Part shown: positions 18,331 to 26,864 of the stretch, one piece after another
How the letters are laid out: each line of letters starts with the position of its first letter
Numbering within the stretch: the first letter of the stretch is position 1
Assembly: GCA_025358515.1 (NCBI GenBank)
Contig: JANYJG010000090.1
Coordinates: 1-32,155, forward strand
Origin: Chloroflexota bacterium
Lineage (GTDB): Bacteria; Chloroflexota; Limnocylindria; Limnocylindrales; CSP1-4
Direction of reading: 5' to 3'
Length of the DNA stretch: 32,155 nucleotides
The notes under the pieces: model-generated
Told to the model about the DNA's origin: nothing
Seen by the model: the letters and a program-made list of their open reading frames with translations, nothing else
Databases searched by the model: none
Position numbers and translations under genes: made by a program

Positions 18331-18729
18331 TCAGCCCTGCTCCTCGTCCTTCCAGACGGCCGCCCGCAACTGCAGGTCGGTTTCTCCGGCTGGCCCGACA
18401 GGGTCCAAGATGCCTGCCGCCAAGGCCTCGAGAGCCTCGTCGGAGGGCGGCCCGACGGGCTTGGCGATGTCGTCTTCTGCGCTCATAACGGCCCCGCCCG
18501 CGTTTTCGATCTCCGCGGCGAGCTGCATCTTCCTCATCTCGAGGCGGACTGCGTCGCTGGGCGGCTCGATGGCGCCACGATCCGAGCCGGCCGACGCGGA
18601 GAGGTTGGGTTCCGGTACCGGAGCGCCCTCCCAGCCCTCCAGCTTGGCGCCGCACCGGGGACAGGCGGTCATGCCCGCCGACAGAGGGGAGGAACACCAT
18701 GAACAGATCTGGGTCGAACTCTCAGTCAT
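18331..18729 (-). CDS. zinc-ribbon hypothetical protein
   Basis: MTESSTQICSWCSSPLSAGMTACPRCGAKLEGWEG: CxxC...CxxC. Confidence 0.7.
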   Translation of the reverse strand: MTESSTQICSWCSSPLSAGMTACPRCGAKLEGWEGAPVPEPNLSASAGSDRGAIEPPSDAVRLEMRKMQLAAEIENAGGAVMSAEDDIAKPVGPPSDEALEALAAGILDPVGPAGETDLQLRAAVWKDEEQG

Positions 18730-18811
18730 GACGCGCACCGTACCGGGTCGGGCCGTATTCGGCCATTGGACCTTCTGGCCATTGTCGACCATGACCGAGG
18801 GCATTTCGCGT

Positions 18812-20848
18812 TCAGGTAGCGGCCGTGGTGTTCTGCTCGATGACTGCGAGGATCTCAGGGCCGTACTTCTCCAGCTTGGCCGGGCCCATGCCGCGAACCC
18901 GGCGGAGCGCGGGCAACGTGCGGGGCCGCGCGTCGGCGATGTCCGTCAGCGTCGAATCGTGGGCGACGACGTAGGCCGGTACCGCGTCATCCCGGGCACG
19001 ATCGCGGCGCCAGGTTCGGAGCGCCTCGAGGAGAGCGTCATCGGTCGGGGCAGCTGTGGCGAGGGGCGCTCCGGGCAGAACTCGGACCCGGGTCGTTGAG
19101 GCGTGGCCGGCCGGAGAGCGGCCCGCCGAAGGGCGTCGGGCAGTTCCGCTCGGTCCGAACGATGCCAGGAATCGGGACGGGCGCCGCGACGACGACGACA
19201 ATGCCAGGAAGCGGCGGGCTCGCGTGATTCCTACGTACAGTAAGCGCCGCTCCTCCGCGATCTCCTCCTCTTCCTTGGCCTGGCGGATGGGGAGCAGCCC
19301 CTCGTCCAGGCCCGGCAGGTAGACCGCGTCCCATTCCAGGCCTTTGGCCCGGTGGTACGTCAGCAGGTTGACTCCCTCGGCAGAGGCGGCACCTTCCGCC
19401 TGGTCGCGGCGGTCCAGTTCGGCGAGTACGTCGTCGATTGTTGGGCTGGCGTCCGCCGCAGCCGTGGGGCCGGCCGCCGTCCGCCGCCCGGCCGCCTTGT
19501 CCTCGACGATGCTCAGGAGCAACTCCAACGACGCCGCTCGCTCGCGTCCCTCCATGCCGGCATCCGCGGCGACATCGTCCAGCCCGAGCTTCTCGACGAA
19601 TAGCCGCTCGATCGCGGTCTCGAGCTCGCTCCCGGTTTCGGTCGGGCGCACTCGGCGCAGCAGCGTGAGCGCCTCGCGAACTTCGCGCCGTCCAAAGAAC
19701 CTCTGCCCGCGAACGGTGAAGGCGATCCCGGCCCGGGTCAGGGCATCCTCTATCGGCGGGATTTGGGCGTTGATCCGGAGGAGCACGGCCGTCTGAGACG
19801 GGGCGACGCCGGCTGCGGCAACGGCTCGAATCCAGGCCAGAATCCCGTTTGTCTCGGCCTCGGTGTCCGCGAATCGCCCGATAGACGGCGGCGGCCCGGC
19901 CGGCGCGGTGGCGACGAGGGGGCCTCGCGGACCTCCGGCCGTCAGCCGATTCGCCAACTCCAGAATCTGCGGGCTGGAGCGGTAGTTCTCGGTCAGCGTC
20001 ACGACGCGTCCCCCGGTGTGCCGCTGTGCGAAGCCCAGCAGGAATTCGGGTGTGGCGCCGGTAAATGTGTAGATCGTCTGGTCCGGGTCCCCCACCACGG
20101 CCAGATCGGCCGACTCGCCGAGCCAGAGTTCGAGCAGCCGTTCGGACAGGGCATTGGTGTCCTGGTATTCATCGACGCTGAACCAGCGCTTGCGCGAGCG
20201 GACCAGCGCGGCCGCCTCGGCGTCGCCCTCCAGCAACTCCACCGTTTCGGTGAGCATGTCTTCGAAGTCGAGCACGCCCGCCCGGGTCTTGGCTTGCTCG
20301 TAGTCTCGGTAGGCCCGGGCGAAGACGTCGGCCGGCAGAGGCGCCCGATCGCCGCCGTCTCGAACCCAGCGGTCGGGCCGGATGCGGCGAACCTTGGCCC
20401 ATTCGATGGCGTCGGCCACATCCTTGGCGGGCGTGTAACGGTAGCCGCCCGGCAGTCGCCCGATCAGCGGCACCAGCAGCCGCATCTTCGAATCGAGAAT
20501 TGCCGGCAGGTCCGCGCCGTCGTGCCGGCTCGGCCAGAAGTGACGCAGCTGGGCCAGCGCCGCAGCGTGGAAGGTGCGGGCCATGACGCCCGAGTGGCCC
20601 AGGCTGCGCATTCGCCCGACCATCTCGCCGGCGGCCTTGTCGGTGAAGGTCACGAGCAGGATCTGGTCTGCCGGCACCGCGCCGGTCTCGATCGCGTATG
20701 CGGTGCGCCGGCTAATGACCCGCGTCTTGCCCGAACCCGCGCCGGCCAGGATGGCGAGCGGCCCGGAAGTCGCGGTCGCAGCCTCGCGTTGCGATGGGTT
20801 GAGGTCATCGAGCAGGCGGTCGGCGGGAGTCACGTGCAAGAGTGTCAC
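18812..20848 (-). CDS. UvrD/PcrA-family superfamily 1 DNA helicase with C-terminal HRDC domain
   Basis: LNPSQREAATATSGPLAILAGAGSGKTRVISRR, SVDEYQDTN, VVGDPDQTIYTFTGA, LTYHRAKGLEWDAVYLPGLDEGLLP; C-terminal LLEALRTWRRDRARDDAVPAYVVAHDSTL...MGPAKLEKYGPEILAVI. Confidence 0.95.
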   Translation of the reverse strand: MTLLHVTPADRLLDDLNPSQREAATATSGPLAILAGAGSGKTRVISRRTAYAIETGAVPADQILLVTFTDKAAGEMVGRMRSLGHSGVMARTFHAAALAQLRHFWPSRHDGADLPAILDSKMRLLVPLIGRLPGGYRYTPAKDVADAIEWAKVRRIRPDRWVRDGGDRAPLPADVFARAYRDYEQAKTRAGVLDFEDMLTETVELLEGDAEAAALVRSRKRWFSVDEYQDTNALSERLLELWLGESADLAVVGDPDQTIYTFTGATPEFLLGFAQRHTGGRVVTLTENYRSSPQILELANRLTAGGPRGPLVATAPAGPPPSIGRFADTEAETNGILAWIRAVAAAGVAPSQTAVLLRINAQIPPIEDALTRAGIAFTVRGQRFFGRREVREALTLLRRVRPTETGSELETAIERLFVEKLGLDDVAADAGMEGRERAASLELLLSIVEDKAAGRRTAAGPTAAADASPTIDDVLAELDRRDQAEGAASAEGVNLLTYHRAKGLEWDAVYLPGLDEGLLPIRQAKEEEEIAEERRLLYVGITRARRFLALSSSSRRPSRFLASFGPSGTARRPSAGRSPAGHASTTRVRVLPGAPLATAAPTDDALLEALRTWRRDRARDDAVPAYVVAHDSTLTDIADARPRTLPALRRVRGMGPAKLEKYGPEILAVIEQNTTAAT

Positions 20849-20972
20849 GTGGGGGAGTGTATTGAATCCGGCTTAAGCCCCGGTTTGCGCATCGGGCGCG
20901 CTCACGGCGCGATTGCGGCGTCGTGACTACGCGATCAGGCCGTTTGCTGGGTAGGCCCGCCTGGCTCGAGCC

Positions 20973-21350
20973 TCAATGCTCAGCTTCGTCGGCCGCGTCG
21001 GCTTCAGCCTTGGTCTTGTGGACCGTGCCCGGCTTGTGCTCAGGCGGGGCGTAGATCGTGTAGAGCCGAAGATCGACCTTGCCGGTGTTGAAGAAGTTGT
21101 GGCGTGTCCCGGCAGGGACGTGAACCAGTCGGTCGACGCCGACGCCGCTCTTCTCGCCGTCCAGGATGGCCTGACCTTCGCCCTCGACGAAGACGAGCGT
21201 CTGATCCACGTCATCGTGGACTTCCTCGCCGATTTCACCGGCCGGCGGAATGCTCATAACTACGACCTGACTGTGAGGCCCTGTCGCCAGGACCTTGCGG
21301 AAATACGAGTTTGCCTTCGCCAGTTTGACGATGTCCTCATTGAACGGCAT
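20973..21350 (-). CDS. cupin-domain protein
   Basis: HSQVVVMSIPPAGEIGEEVHDDVDQTLVFVEGEGQAILDGEKSGVGVDRLVHVPAGTRHNFFNTG. Confidence 0.88.
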   Translation of the reverse strand: MPFNEDIVKLAKANSYFRKVLATGPHSQVVVMSIPPAGEIGEEVHDDVDQTLVFVEGEGQAILDGEKSGVGVDRLVHVPAGTRHNFFNTGKVDLRLYTIYAPPEHKPGTVHKTKAEADAADEAEH

Positions 21351-21489
21351 GTCTCACCTATCGTGTGGGGGGAGTCCGCCAGCCCGATACCAGCTTGCGC
21401 TAGATAACAGCTTAGCCGGCAGACGGAGAAGAGTCTGCCAGCACCAGCTCGGTCGGTCCGGGCGTCGCGTTCCGAGTGCCGGTCCGGTT

Positions 21490-21518
21490 TTGGTCCTCAG
21501 CACCGCTCGCGATAGGAT
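21490..21518 (+). promoter_or_regulatory. candidate sigma-70 promoter TTGGTC-N17-TAGGAT
   Basis: Hexamers with 17-bp spacing about 50 bp upstream of ATG 21568. Confidence 0.35.
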
Positions 21519-21567
21519 GAAGGAGAGGTCGCCCACCGTTGGGCATCGGGCCTACCGGAGGAAGCAT

Positions 21568-21999
21568 ATGCCGAAAGGGTTCGAGGCGATCAAGACCGTG
21601 ACGATCGACGCTCCCAAGGCTAAGGTCTGGGACGCGCTGACAAATCCCCAGAAGGTCAAGCAGTACATGCACGGGACGAACATGTCCACGGACTGGAAGG
21701 CGGGTGGTCCGATCACCTGGAAGGGCGAATGGAAGGGTCAGTCGTACGTCGACAAAGGCATCGTTCCTGAGGTCGAGCCGCAGAGGCTCCTGAAGAACAC
21801 GCACTGGAGCCCGATGGGCGGCAGTGAGGACAAGCCTGAGAACTACCACACTGTCACGTATGAACTGTCCGAGGAGGGCGGCAAGACCACCCTGACGCTC
21901 ACCCAGGACAACAATGCTACCCGGGAAGAAGCCGACAAGATGGCCGAGGACAACTGGGGACCGATGCTGCAGGTCCTCAAGGAAACGGCCGAGAGGTAG
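21568..21999 (+). CDS. SRPBCC/AHSA1-like protein
   Basis: KTVTIDAPKAKVWDALTNPQKVKQYMHGTNMSTDWKAGGPITWKGEWKGQSYVDKGIV... Confidence 0.88.
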   Translation: MPKGFEAIKTVTIDAPKAKVWDALTNPQKVKQYMHGTNMSTDWKAGGPITWKGEWKGQSYVDKGIVPEVEPQRLLKNTHWSPMGGSEDKPENYHTVTYELSEEGGKTTLTLTQDNNATREEADKMAEDNWGPMLQVLKETAER

Positions 22000-22059
22000 C
22001 CCGGCGGAACGGTCGGTCTGCGGCGCCTAGGCGGCCCGGCCACCCGGGTGCGACGCGCC

Positions 22060-23382
22060 TCAGGTCACGGACGCCTCATCGGACTGCCGCTCCCACCGGC
22101 CGATGCTGGCAAAGACGCCCGGCAAATAGCGGCGGCGATGGACGAGCAGGCCCAGTGCGACGACGATGTAGATGACCGAGAAGACGACCCGCACATCGGT
22201 CGTGGGGAACGGGAACTGGACGATGAACAGCCCGAAGATTGCCGCAGCCTCCCATAGTCCGAAGCGACGGTCGGCCAGGACAGCGAAGGCGAGGAGGGCC
22301 TGGGCGCTGGTAAGTAGGAACTCCTCCGTCTGGCGATTGTCCAGCGGCAGCGCCGCTCCCCCTCCGCCGCCGAGCGAGTAGGCCACCCACAGGCTGCCAA
22401 CGAGCAGCGTCCACTGATTCACCTTGGCGGAAAGCAGCATGCCGAGACCCTCGTCGGCGTTGAGACGCCAGGCGAAGATCGTCGCCACGATCAGCTCGGG
22501 CGCCTCGGACGAGAGCGGCGCCAGCCACTGGACGAGCAGGAACTGGTCGATGTGGAGCGATTCGCCGGTGGCCACGAGACCATCGGCGAACGGCTTTGCG
22601 GCGGCGACGACGATGGCCGCTGCGGCGAGGAACAGGCCCGCAACCAGCAGGCGGCGTCGGCGGCGAGGGAGCAGCGCGATGTCGGCAGCCAGGCCGATCA
22701 GTTCGGGCTCGCCGCGCCCTTCCCGGGTGACACGCCAGAGGTAGGCACCGAACAGCGCCAGCAGGATGACGGAGTCGTACCAGGCGATCGAGTGGGTCAG
22801 CGGGATGAGGAACGCATAGGCGCTGGCGATCGCCAGGAACGCCAGCTCGACGCGGTTGCGGGCCGGCAGGACAACCGCAGGCTCGCGGTGCCCGGGTATG
22901 AGCTTCGGACGCGGCTCGACCGCGCTCAGACGCGGCTCGACCGTGCCCGGCTCGACCGCGCTCGGCTCGACCGCGCTCGGACGCTGCTCGACCGTGCCAC
23001 GCCACCGGTGGCGTCGCACCGCCCAGAACCCGACGAACGCGACGACAGGCCAGCCGATCCCGATGAGGAGCCTGTTCGAGCCCGTCATATTCGCCGAGGC
23101 GAACTGCACATAGCTCGGGTCGCTCCCCCCGGTATAAGCGAAGTACAGGTCCACGGCGTACTCAGGCAGGACGGCAATAAGCGCGAGGATGGCGATCGCG
23201 AGGCTGCCGGAGATATCGACCTGGGCCGCTTCGGCCGCCCAGGACAGGAGGACCGCCGCAGCGACGACGCCGGCGCCGAATACCAGGACGGTGAGCTCCG
23301 GCGACAGCGTGGTCCCGCTAAGCCGCAGCACCATCGCGGGAAGGGCGACGCTCGCCGTGAGTCCAAGCCTGCGCCACATCAT
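22060..23382 (-). CDS. CaCA-superfamily cation (Ca2+/Na+/Mn2+) exchanger
   Basis: Two inverted alpha-repeat-like segments (PEYAVDLYFAY...ANMTGSNRLLIGIGWP and SEAPELIVATIFAWRLNADEGLGMLLSAKVNQWTLLVGSLW); start set at ATG 23382 with GGAGG SD 5 nt upstream (ORF track starts at GTG 23388). Confidence 0.85.
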   Translation of the reverse strand: MMWRRLGLTASVALPAMVLRLSGTTLSPELTVLVFGAGVVAAAVLLSWAAEAAQVDISGSLAIAILALIAVLPEYAVDLYFAYTGGSDPSYVQFASANMTGSNRLLIGIGWPVVAFVGFWAVRRHRWRGTVEQRPSAVEPSAVEPGTVEPRLSAVEPRPKLIPGHREPAVVLPARNRVELAFLAIASAYAFLIPLTHSIAWYDSVILLALFGAYLWRVTREGRGEPELIGLAADIALLPRRRRRLLVAGLFLAAAAIVVAAAKPFADGLVATGESLHIDQFLLVQWLAPLSSEAPELIVATIFAWRLNADEGLGMLLSAKVNQWTLLVGSLWVAYSLGGGGGAALPLDNRQTEEFLLTSAQALLAFAVLADRRFGLWEAAAIFGLFIVQFPFPTTDVRVVFSVIYIVVALGLLVHRRRYLPGVFASIGRWERQSDEASVT

Positions 23383-23409
23383 CGACACCTCCGCTCGCCC
23401 GAGGTGTCG
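23383..23409 (-). promoter_or_regulatory. SD-sequestering hairpin of exchanger mRNA (riboswitch expression platform)
   Basis: Minus strand CGACACCTC-GGGCGAGCG-GAGGTGTCG, 9 perfect bp, contains most of GGAGG directly before the start codon. Confidence 0.75.
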
Positions 23410-23444
23410 CCTGCGCGCGGCAAGACCTCGACCAAGTGTTACCT

Positions 23445-23550
23445 GGTCGAAGGTCTCGTCCGTCTCACGTCGAGGTGGGGGACCGGGCCGAAGCCGGTAT
23501 GTCGATCTCCCCTGGCCGCCGGGGTGACGGCCGGACTACTCCCCTTCGGG
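23445..23550 (-). ncRNA. yybP-ykoY-type (Mn2+) riboswitch aptamer
   Basis: Minus strand CGAAGGGGAGTAG ... TCGACATACCGGCTTCGGCCCGGT ... GACGAGACCTTCG: P1 CGAAGG/CCTTCG, L1 GGGGAGTAG, L3 GACATAC, 3' GACCTT all match the known motif. Confidence 0.85.
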
Positions 23551-23557
23551 GGCCAGT

Positions 23558-23878
23558 CTAGAGCGGCAGCAGGTAGAGCGCCATCTGCATGGGAGTCCGG
23601 GCCACGAGGCTGTGTTTCACCTCGGGCGCCATGCGTAGCCAGGTTCCCGGCCGGGCGGGATAGGCGTCGCCGCCGACAGTCAGCTCGCCCTCGCCTTCGA
23701 GGATGTGGATAATCGCCGGTCGCGCCGACGTGTGCTCCGAAAGCTGCTCGCCCACGGCGAAGGCGAAGAGCAGGAACTCGACGCCGCCCTCGTCAGAGAG
23801 CGTCTGACTGAGGATGCCTCGAGCCGGGATGGGAGCCTCTGTGGCCAGGTCGGCGAAGAAGGTGTAGGGGGTGGTCAT
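23558..23878 (-). CDS. small cupin-domain protein
   Basis: FAVGEQLSEHTSARPAIIHILEGEGELTVGGDAYPARPGTWLRMAPEVKHSLVARTPMQMALYLL. Confidence 0.88.
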   Translation of the reverse strand: MTTPYTFFADLATEAPIPARGILSQTLSDEGGVEFLLFAFAVGEQLSEHTSARPAIIHILEGEGELTVGGDAYPARPGTWLRMAPEVKHSLVARTPMQMALYLLPL

Positions 23879-24022
23879 GACTCAACCAGGTGGGGGTTAC
23901 AGGTTGAGACTACCTGCCACGGCTGAATTGCGCCCGCAGGCCGGACCGGGCCGCGGAACATTACCTCAGGCGAGTGCCGGCCCTGTCAACAGTCTCGCCC
24001 GTGGACAAGCGCTGACCCGACT

Positions 24023-24280
24023 CTAGGGTCGACCGGCAGGCTTCCGCAAGAATTCCCGCAGCCCGATGACCAAACCGCCCACGACGAGCACGACACCCAC
24101 GAACGCCCACATCGACTGGCCGCTCATGGCACTCCCGGCGACCGCGCCCGTGCCCTGGCCGATCCAGATCACACCCACAAGTAGCAGGACGGCAGCAACA
24201 GCAAGTCTTGACCTGCGCATGACAGGTACCTCCGTGATCGATTGCGACCGCACCTGGGTCACCCTGTCGATCTCGTTCAT
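24023..24280 (-). CDS. small hypothetical membrane protein (2 TM); start uncertain
   Basis: LAVAAVLLLVGVIWIGQGTGAVAG and MWAFVGVVLVVGGLVIGL. Confidence 0.5.
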   Translation of the reverse strand: MNEIDRVTQVRSQSITEVPVMRRSRLAVAAVLLLVGVIWIGQGTGAVAGSAMSGQSMWAFVGVVLVVGGLVIGLREFLRKPAGRP

Positions 24281-24418
24281 CAGGATAACTTCTCAGGTCC
24301 GATAGACCGAGCCTCGCTTCCCGTCTGTTGCACCGGCTGTTGCAGCGAAACCTTTTTGTGGGAGACTGCGAGAAGCATTCGATCGCCTCACCGCCCTCGA
24401 GTTGGAAGATCCCCGTTC

Positions 24419-26041
24419 GTGAAGCCAATCGACGCTCGCGCAGATACAGCTCAGGAGCCCACCGTCCTGCGTTCGGCGGTCGCCGGAGCCGTAGCCGGAG
24501 CCGTGGGCATCGCCGCCAGTGAGCTGGTGGCCGGAATCGTTCCGGGAGCCCCGTCGCTTGTCGTCGCGGTCGGGAGCTTCATCATCGCGAAGCAGCCGCC
24601 GGGCGCGAAGGACTTGGTCGCCTCGACGTTCGGCACCAACGACAAGCTCGCCTTGAACATTGCGGTAGTCGTGGTGGCCCTCCTCGTGGCCACGGCCGCC
24701 GGCCTCTTGGGCCGCCGCAGCTTTGGCAACGCGTCGCGACTCTTCGCCGCGTTCGGCCTCGTGGCTTTTGTTGCGGCGGCTCTGCAGCCCCTGAATTCAC
24801 CCGTGCTTGCCGCTGTGAACGCCGTGGTCGCTACGGCGGCGAGCCTTGCGGCGCTCCGGATTCTCCTTGCCGACGCCGGGTTCCTGGAGCCTGTGCGCCT
24901 CGGCTGGATCGGGCTGGGTGAGGACGGTCCAGTGGCTCCATGGCCCGAGACGCCGACCGACCCGCTGCCGTACCAGAGCCGCCGGCGCTTCCTGATTCGA
25001 GCATCGGGTTTCCTTGTCGGCGCCCTGGCCATGGGGACCCTGGGCCGACTGCTCATATCCCGAGGCCACCCTTCGGGCATCCCCGTCTCGGCAAGCCTGC
25101 CCGCGCCGGCGGCATCGGTGTCGCCCCTGGCCGCCGAAGAGTCGTTGACCGCTCCCGGGATCACTCCGATCGTGATCCCCAATGACCGCTTTTACCAGAT
25201 CGACACGGAACTGCTTGTGCCGCAGGTGGACGCCTCTACATGGCAGCTCCGCGTGACAGGCATGGTTGACCACCCCTTGACGTTCACCTACGCCGAGTTG
25301 CTTGCGCTGCCACTCTTCGAGCAATACGTGACTCTGGCGTGCGTGAGCAACACCGTCGGCGGCGGCTTAGTTGGCAACACGCTGTGGACCGGCGCCCATC
25401 TTAAGCAGGTTCTGGCCCAGGCGGGCGTGAAGTCGGGGGCCACCCAGATCGTCGGGCGCTCGGTCGACGGGTTCACGGTCGGCTTTCCCACAGCCTGGGC
25501 CCTGGATCCCGCCAGGGACCCGATGATCGCGGTAGGCATGAACCGTCTGCCGTTGCCCACGGAGCACGGGTACCCCGCACGACTCATCGTGCCCGGCCTC
25601 TACGGCTACGTGTCGGCCACCAAGTGGCTGTCCGAGATCGAGTTGACTACCCGCGAGGCTTTCGACGCGTACTGGGTTGCCTTGGGCTGGGCGAAGGATG
25701 GCCCGATCCTGACGGAGTCTCGCATCGATCATCCCTCGAACAGCGCCCACCTGGCTGCCGGACCGGTCGACATCGACGGGCTCGCCTGGGCACCGGACCG
25801 AGGCGTCGGGAAAGTCGAGGTCCGCATAGATAACGGGCCGTGGCAGACTGCCCTGCTCAGCCGCGCTATCTCCAAGGCGACGTGGGTGCAGTGGATGTTG
25901 CGCTGGGAGGCGACGCCGGGCACGCATACCATCGAGGTTCGCGCGACGGATGGGACGGGCAACGTGCAGACGGCGACACGGGGCGGTCCCTTACCGGCGG
26001 GGGCCACGGGATACGATCAGGTGAGCGTCTCGGTGACCTGA
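24419..26041 (+). CDS. sulfite oxidase-like molybdopterin-dependent oxidoreductase with N-terminal membrane domain
   Basis: GTG 24419 (VKPIDARADTAQ...); FYQIDTELLVPQVDASTWQLRVTGMVDHPLTFTYAELLALPLFEQYVTLACVSNTVGGGLVGNTLWTGAHLKQVL... Confidence 0.9.
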   Translation: MKPIDARADTAQEPTVLRSAVAGAVAGAVGIAASELVAGIVPGAPSLVVAVGSFIIAKQPPGAKDLVASTFGTNDKLALNIAVVVVALLVATAAGLLGRRSFGNASRLFAAFGLVAFVAAALQPLNSPVLAAVNAVVATAASLAALRILLADAGFLEPVRLGWIGLGEDGPVAPWPETPTDPLPYQSRRRFLIRASGFLVGALAMGTLGRLLISRGHPSGIPVSASLPAPAASVSPLAAEESLTAPGITPIVIPNDRFYQIDTELLVPQVDASTWQLRVTGMVDHPLTFTYAELLALPLFEQYVTLACVSNTVGGGLVGNTLWTGAHLKQVLAQAGVKSGATQIVGRSVDGFTVGFPTAWALDPARDPMIAVGMNRLPLPTEHGYPARLIVPGLYGYVSATKWLSEIELTTREAFDAYWVALGWAKDGPILTESRIDHPSNSAHLAAGPVDIDGLAWAPDRGVGKVEVRIDNGPWQTALLSRAISKATWVQWMLRWEATPGTHTIEVRATDGTGNVQTATRGGPLPAGATGYDQVSVSVT

Positions 26042-26078
26042 GGTGCAAAGAGCGCAGCCGCGGACGGCTGCCAGAGAG

Positions 26079-26154
26079 TGGTGCGCCCGACAAGATTCGA
26101 ACTTGCGACCTTCGGCTTCGGAGGCCGACGCTCTATCCGCTGAGCTACAGGCGC
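26079..26154 (-). tRNA. tRNA-Arg (anticodon CCG), CCA encoded
   Basis: GCGCCTG TA GCTCAGCGGATAGAGC G TCGGC CTCCGAA GCCGA AGGTC GCAAG TTCGAAT CTTGT CGGGCGC A CCA; cloverleaf pairs by hand. Confidence 0.95.
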
Positions 26155-26242
26155 GCGACGCCGCGGGCTGGATCGGTTCGATCGACCGCGGGACGCAAGG
26201 ATAGCAGCGGATGCGGCCACAGGCGGTGGCGCATCTCGTTGG

Positions 26243-26284
26243 TCTGTGAATCTGTCAGTGCCAACTGTTCAGTGACTTTGTCAG
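26243..26284. repeat. IS-end-like repeat, copy 1
   Basis: TCTGTGAATCTGTCAGTGCCAACTGTTCAGTGACTTTGTCAG; internal TGA-NN-YTGTCAG direct subrepeats; similar to copy at 32035-32075. Confidence 0.65.
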
Positions 26285-26293
26285 TCTCCAGCT

Positions 26294-26611
26294 ATGGAGA
26301 CCATCACGATGTCCGTCACCGAACAGCGGAGAGCATTGGTTATGACCCGAGTCGTTGGGAGCGATCTCTCGCCTGGTGATGCCGCTGAACGTCGACACAC
26401 AGGCGGTGGCGCCCAGACCGAACGGCGGCCCCACTGCTCCGGAACAGCCACAACCGTCGTTGGCGGCTTTCGGCTTCCGACCCAGAATCCGAAGCGGCTC
26501 CCGAAGGAGCCGCTTCGTTGCTGTCCCGGTGAAGGGTCGACCCGCCGAAGCGGACCGTCTTCTGCCACGCTACAAAGGCATCTATCACGTCGGCTGCACC
26601 GACTACCCTAA
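26294..26611 (+). pseudogene. decayed transposase N-terminal fragment (IS family not assigned)
   Basis: METITMSVTEQRRALVMTRVVGSDLSPGDAAERR resembles a transposase N-terminal HTH start; similarity lost after ~35 codons; lies 10 bp after the IS-end-like repeat. Confidence 0.45.
26491..26516. terminator. 11-bp perfect hairpin GAAGCGGCTCC-CGAA-GGAGCCGCTTC (terminator-like, no strong U tract)
   Basis: Inverted repeat read directly. Confidence 0.45.
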
Positions 26612-26864
26612 CCCGACCTACCCATGACCTTGCAACTGGGGCAGCAGGCTGACTGGCAGCTTCTAAAGTCTACAGCCCTTTCTGCCTTAGTTACAGGGGT
26701 TTTGGCGGGCTGCTGGGTTAAAATCCCGCAACCTTGTGGGCGATTCGGCCGGGTATCGTTGCGAGGGTCGCAACACTGAGGAAAACATCCGACTTAGCCT
26801 CGATTTTTGGGGCTCGGCCGGTGGCTTGGTCCGCCGACTCGTCCAGCTGCCTTGGCCGCCCGAA

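Noticed and set aside
19763-20926. 387-aa plus-strand ORF
   Set aside because: Antisense shadow of the UvrD/PcrA helicase
22552-23712. 386-aa plus-strand ORF
   Set aside because: Antisense to the CaCA exchanger, riboswitch and cupin; low-complexity R/D-rich translation without family motifs
23704-23712. Perfect DnaA box TGTGGATAA
   Set aside because: Isolated, inside cupin coding sequence where it encodes the conserved IIHILEG; likely coincidental
26079-26154. tRNA-Arg as integration site of a genomic island
   Set aside because: No integrase and no repeated tRNA 3' end seen; sequence on the 3' side is the molybdoenzyme gene
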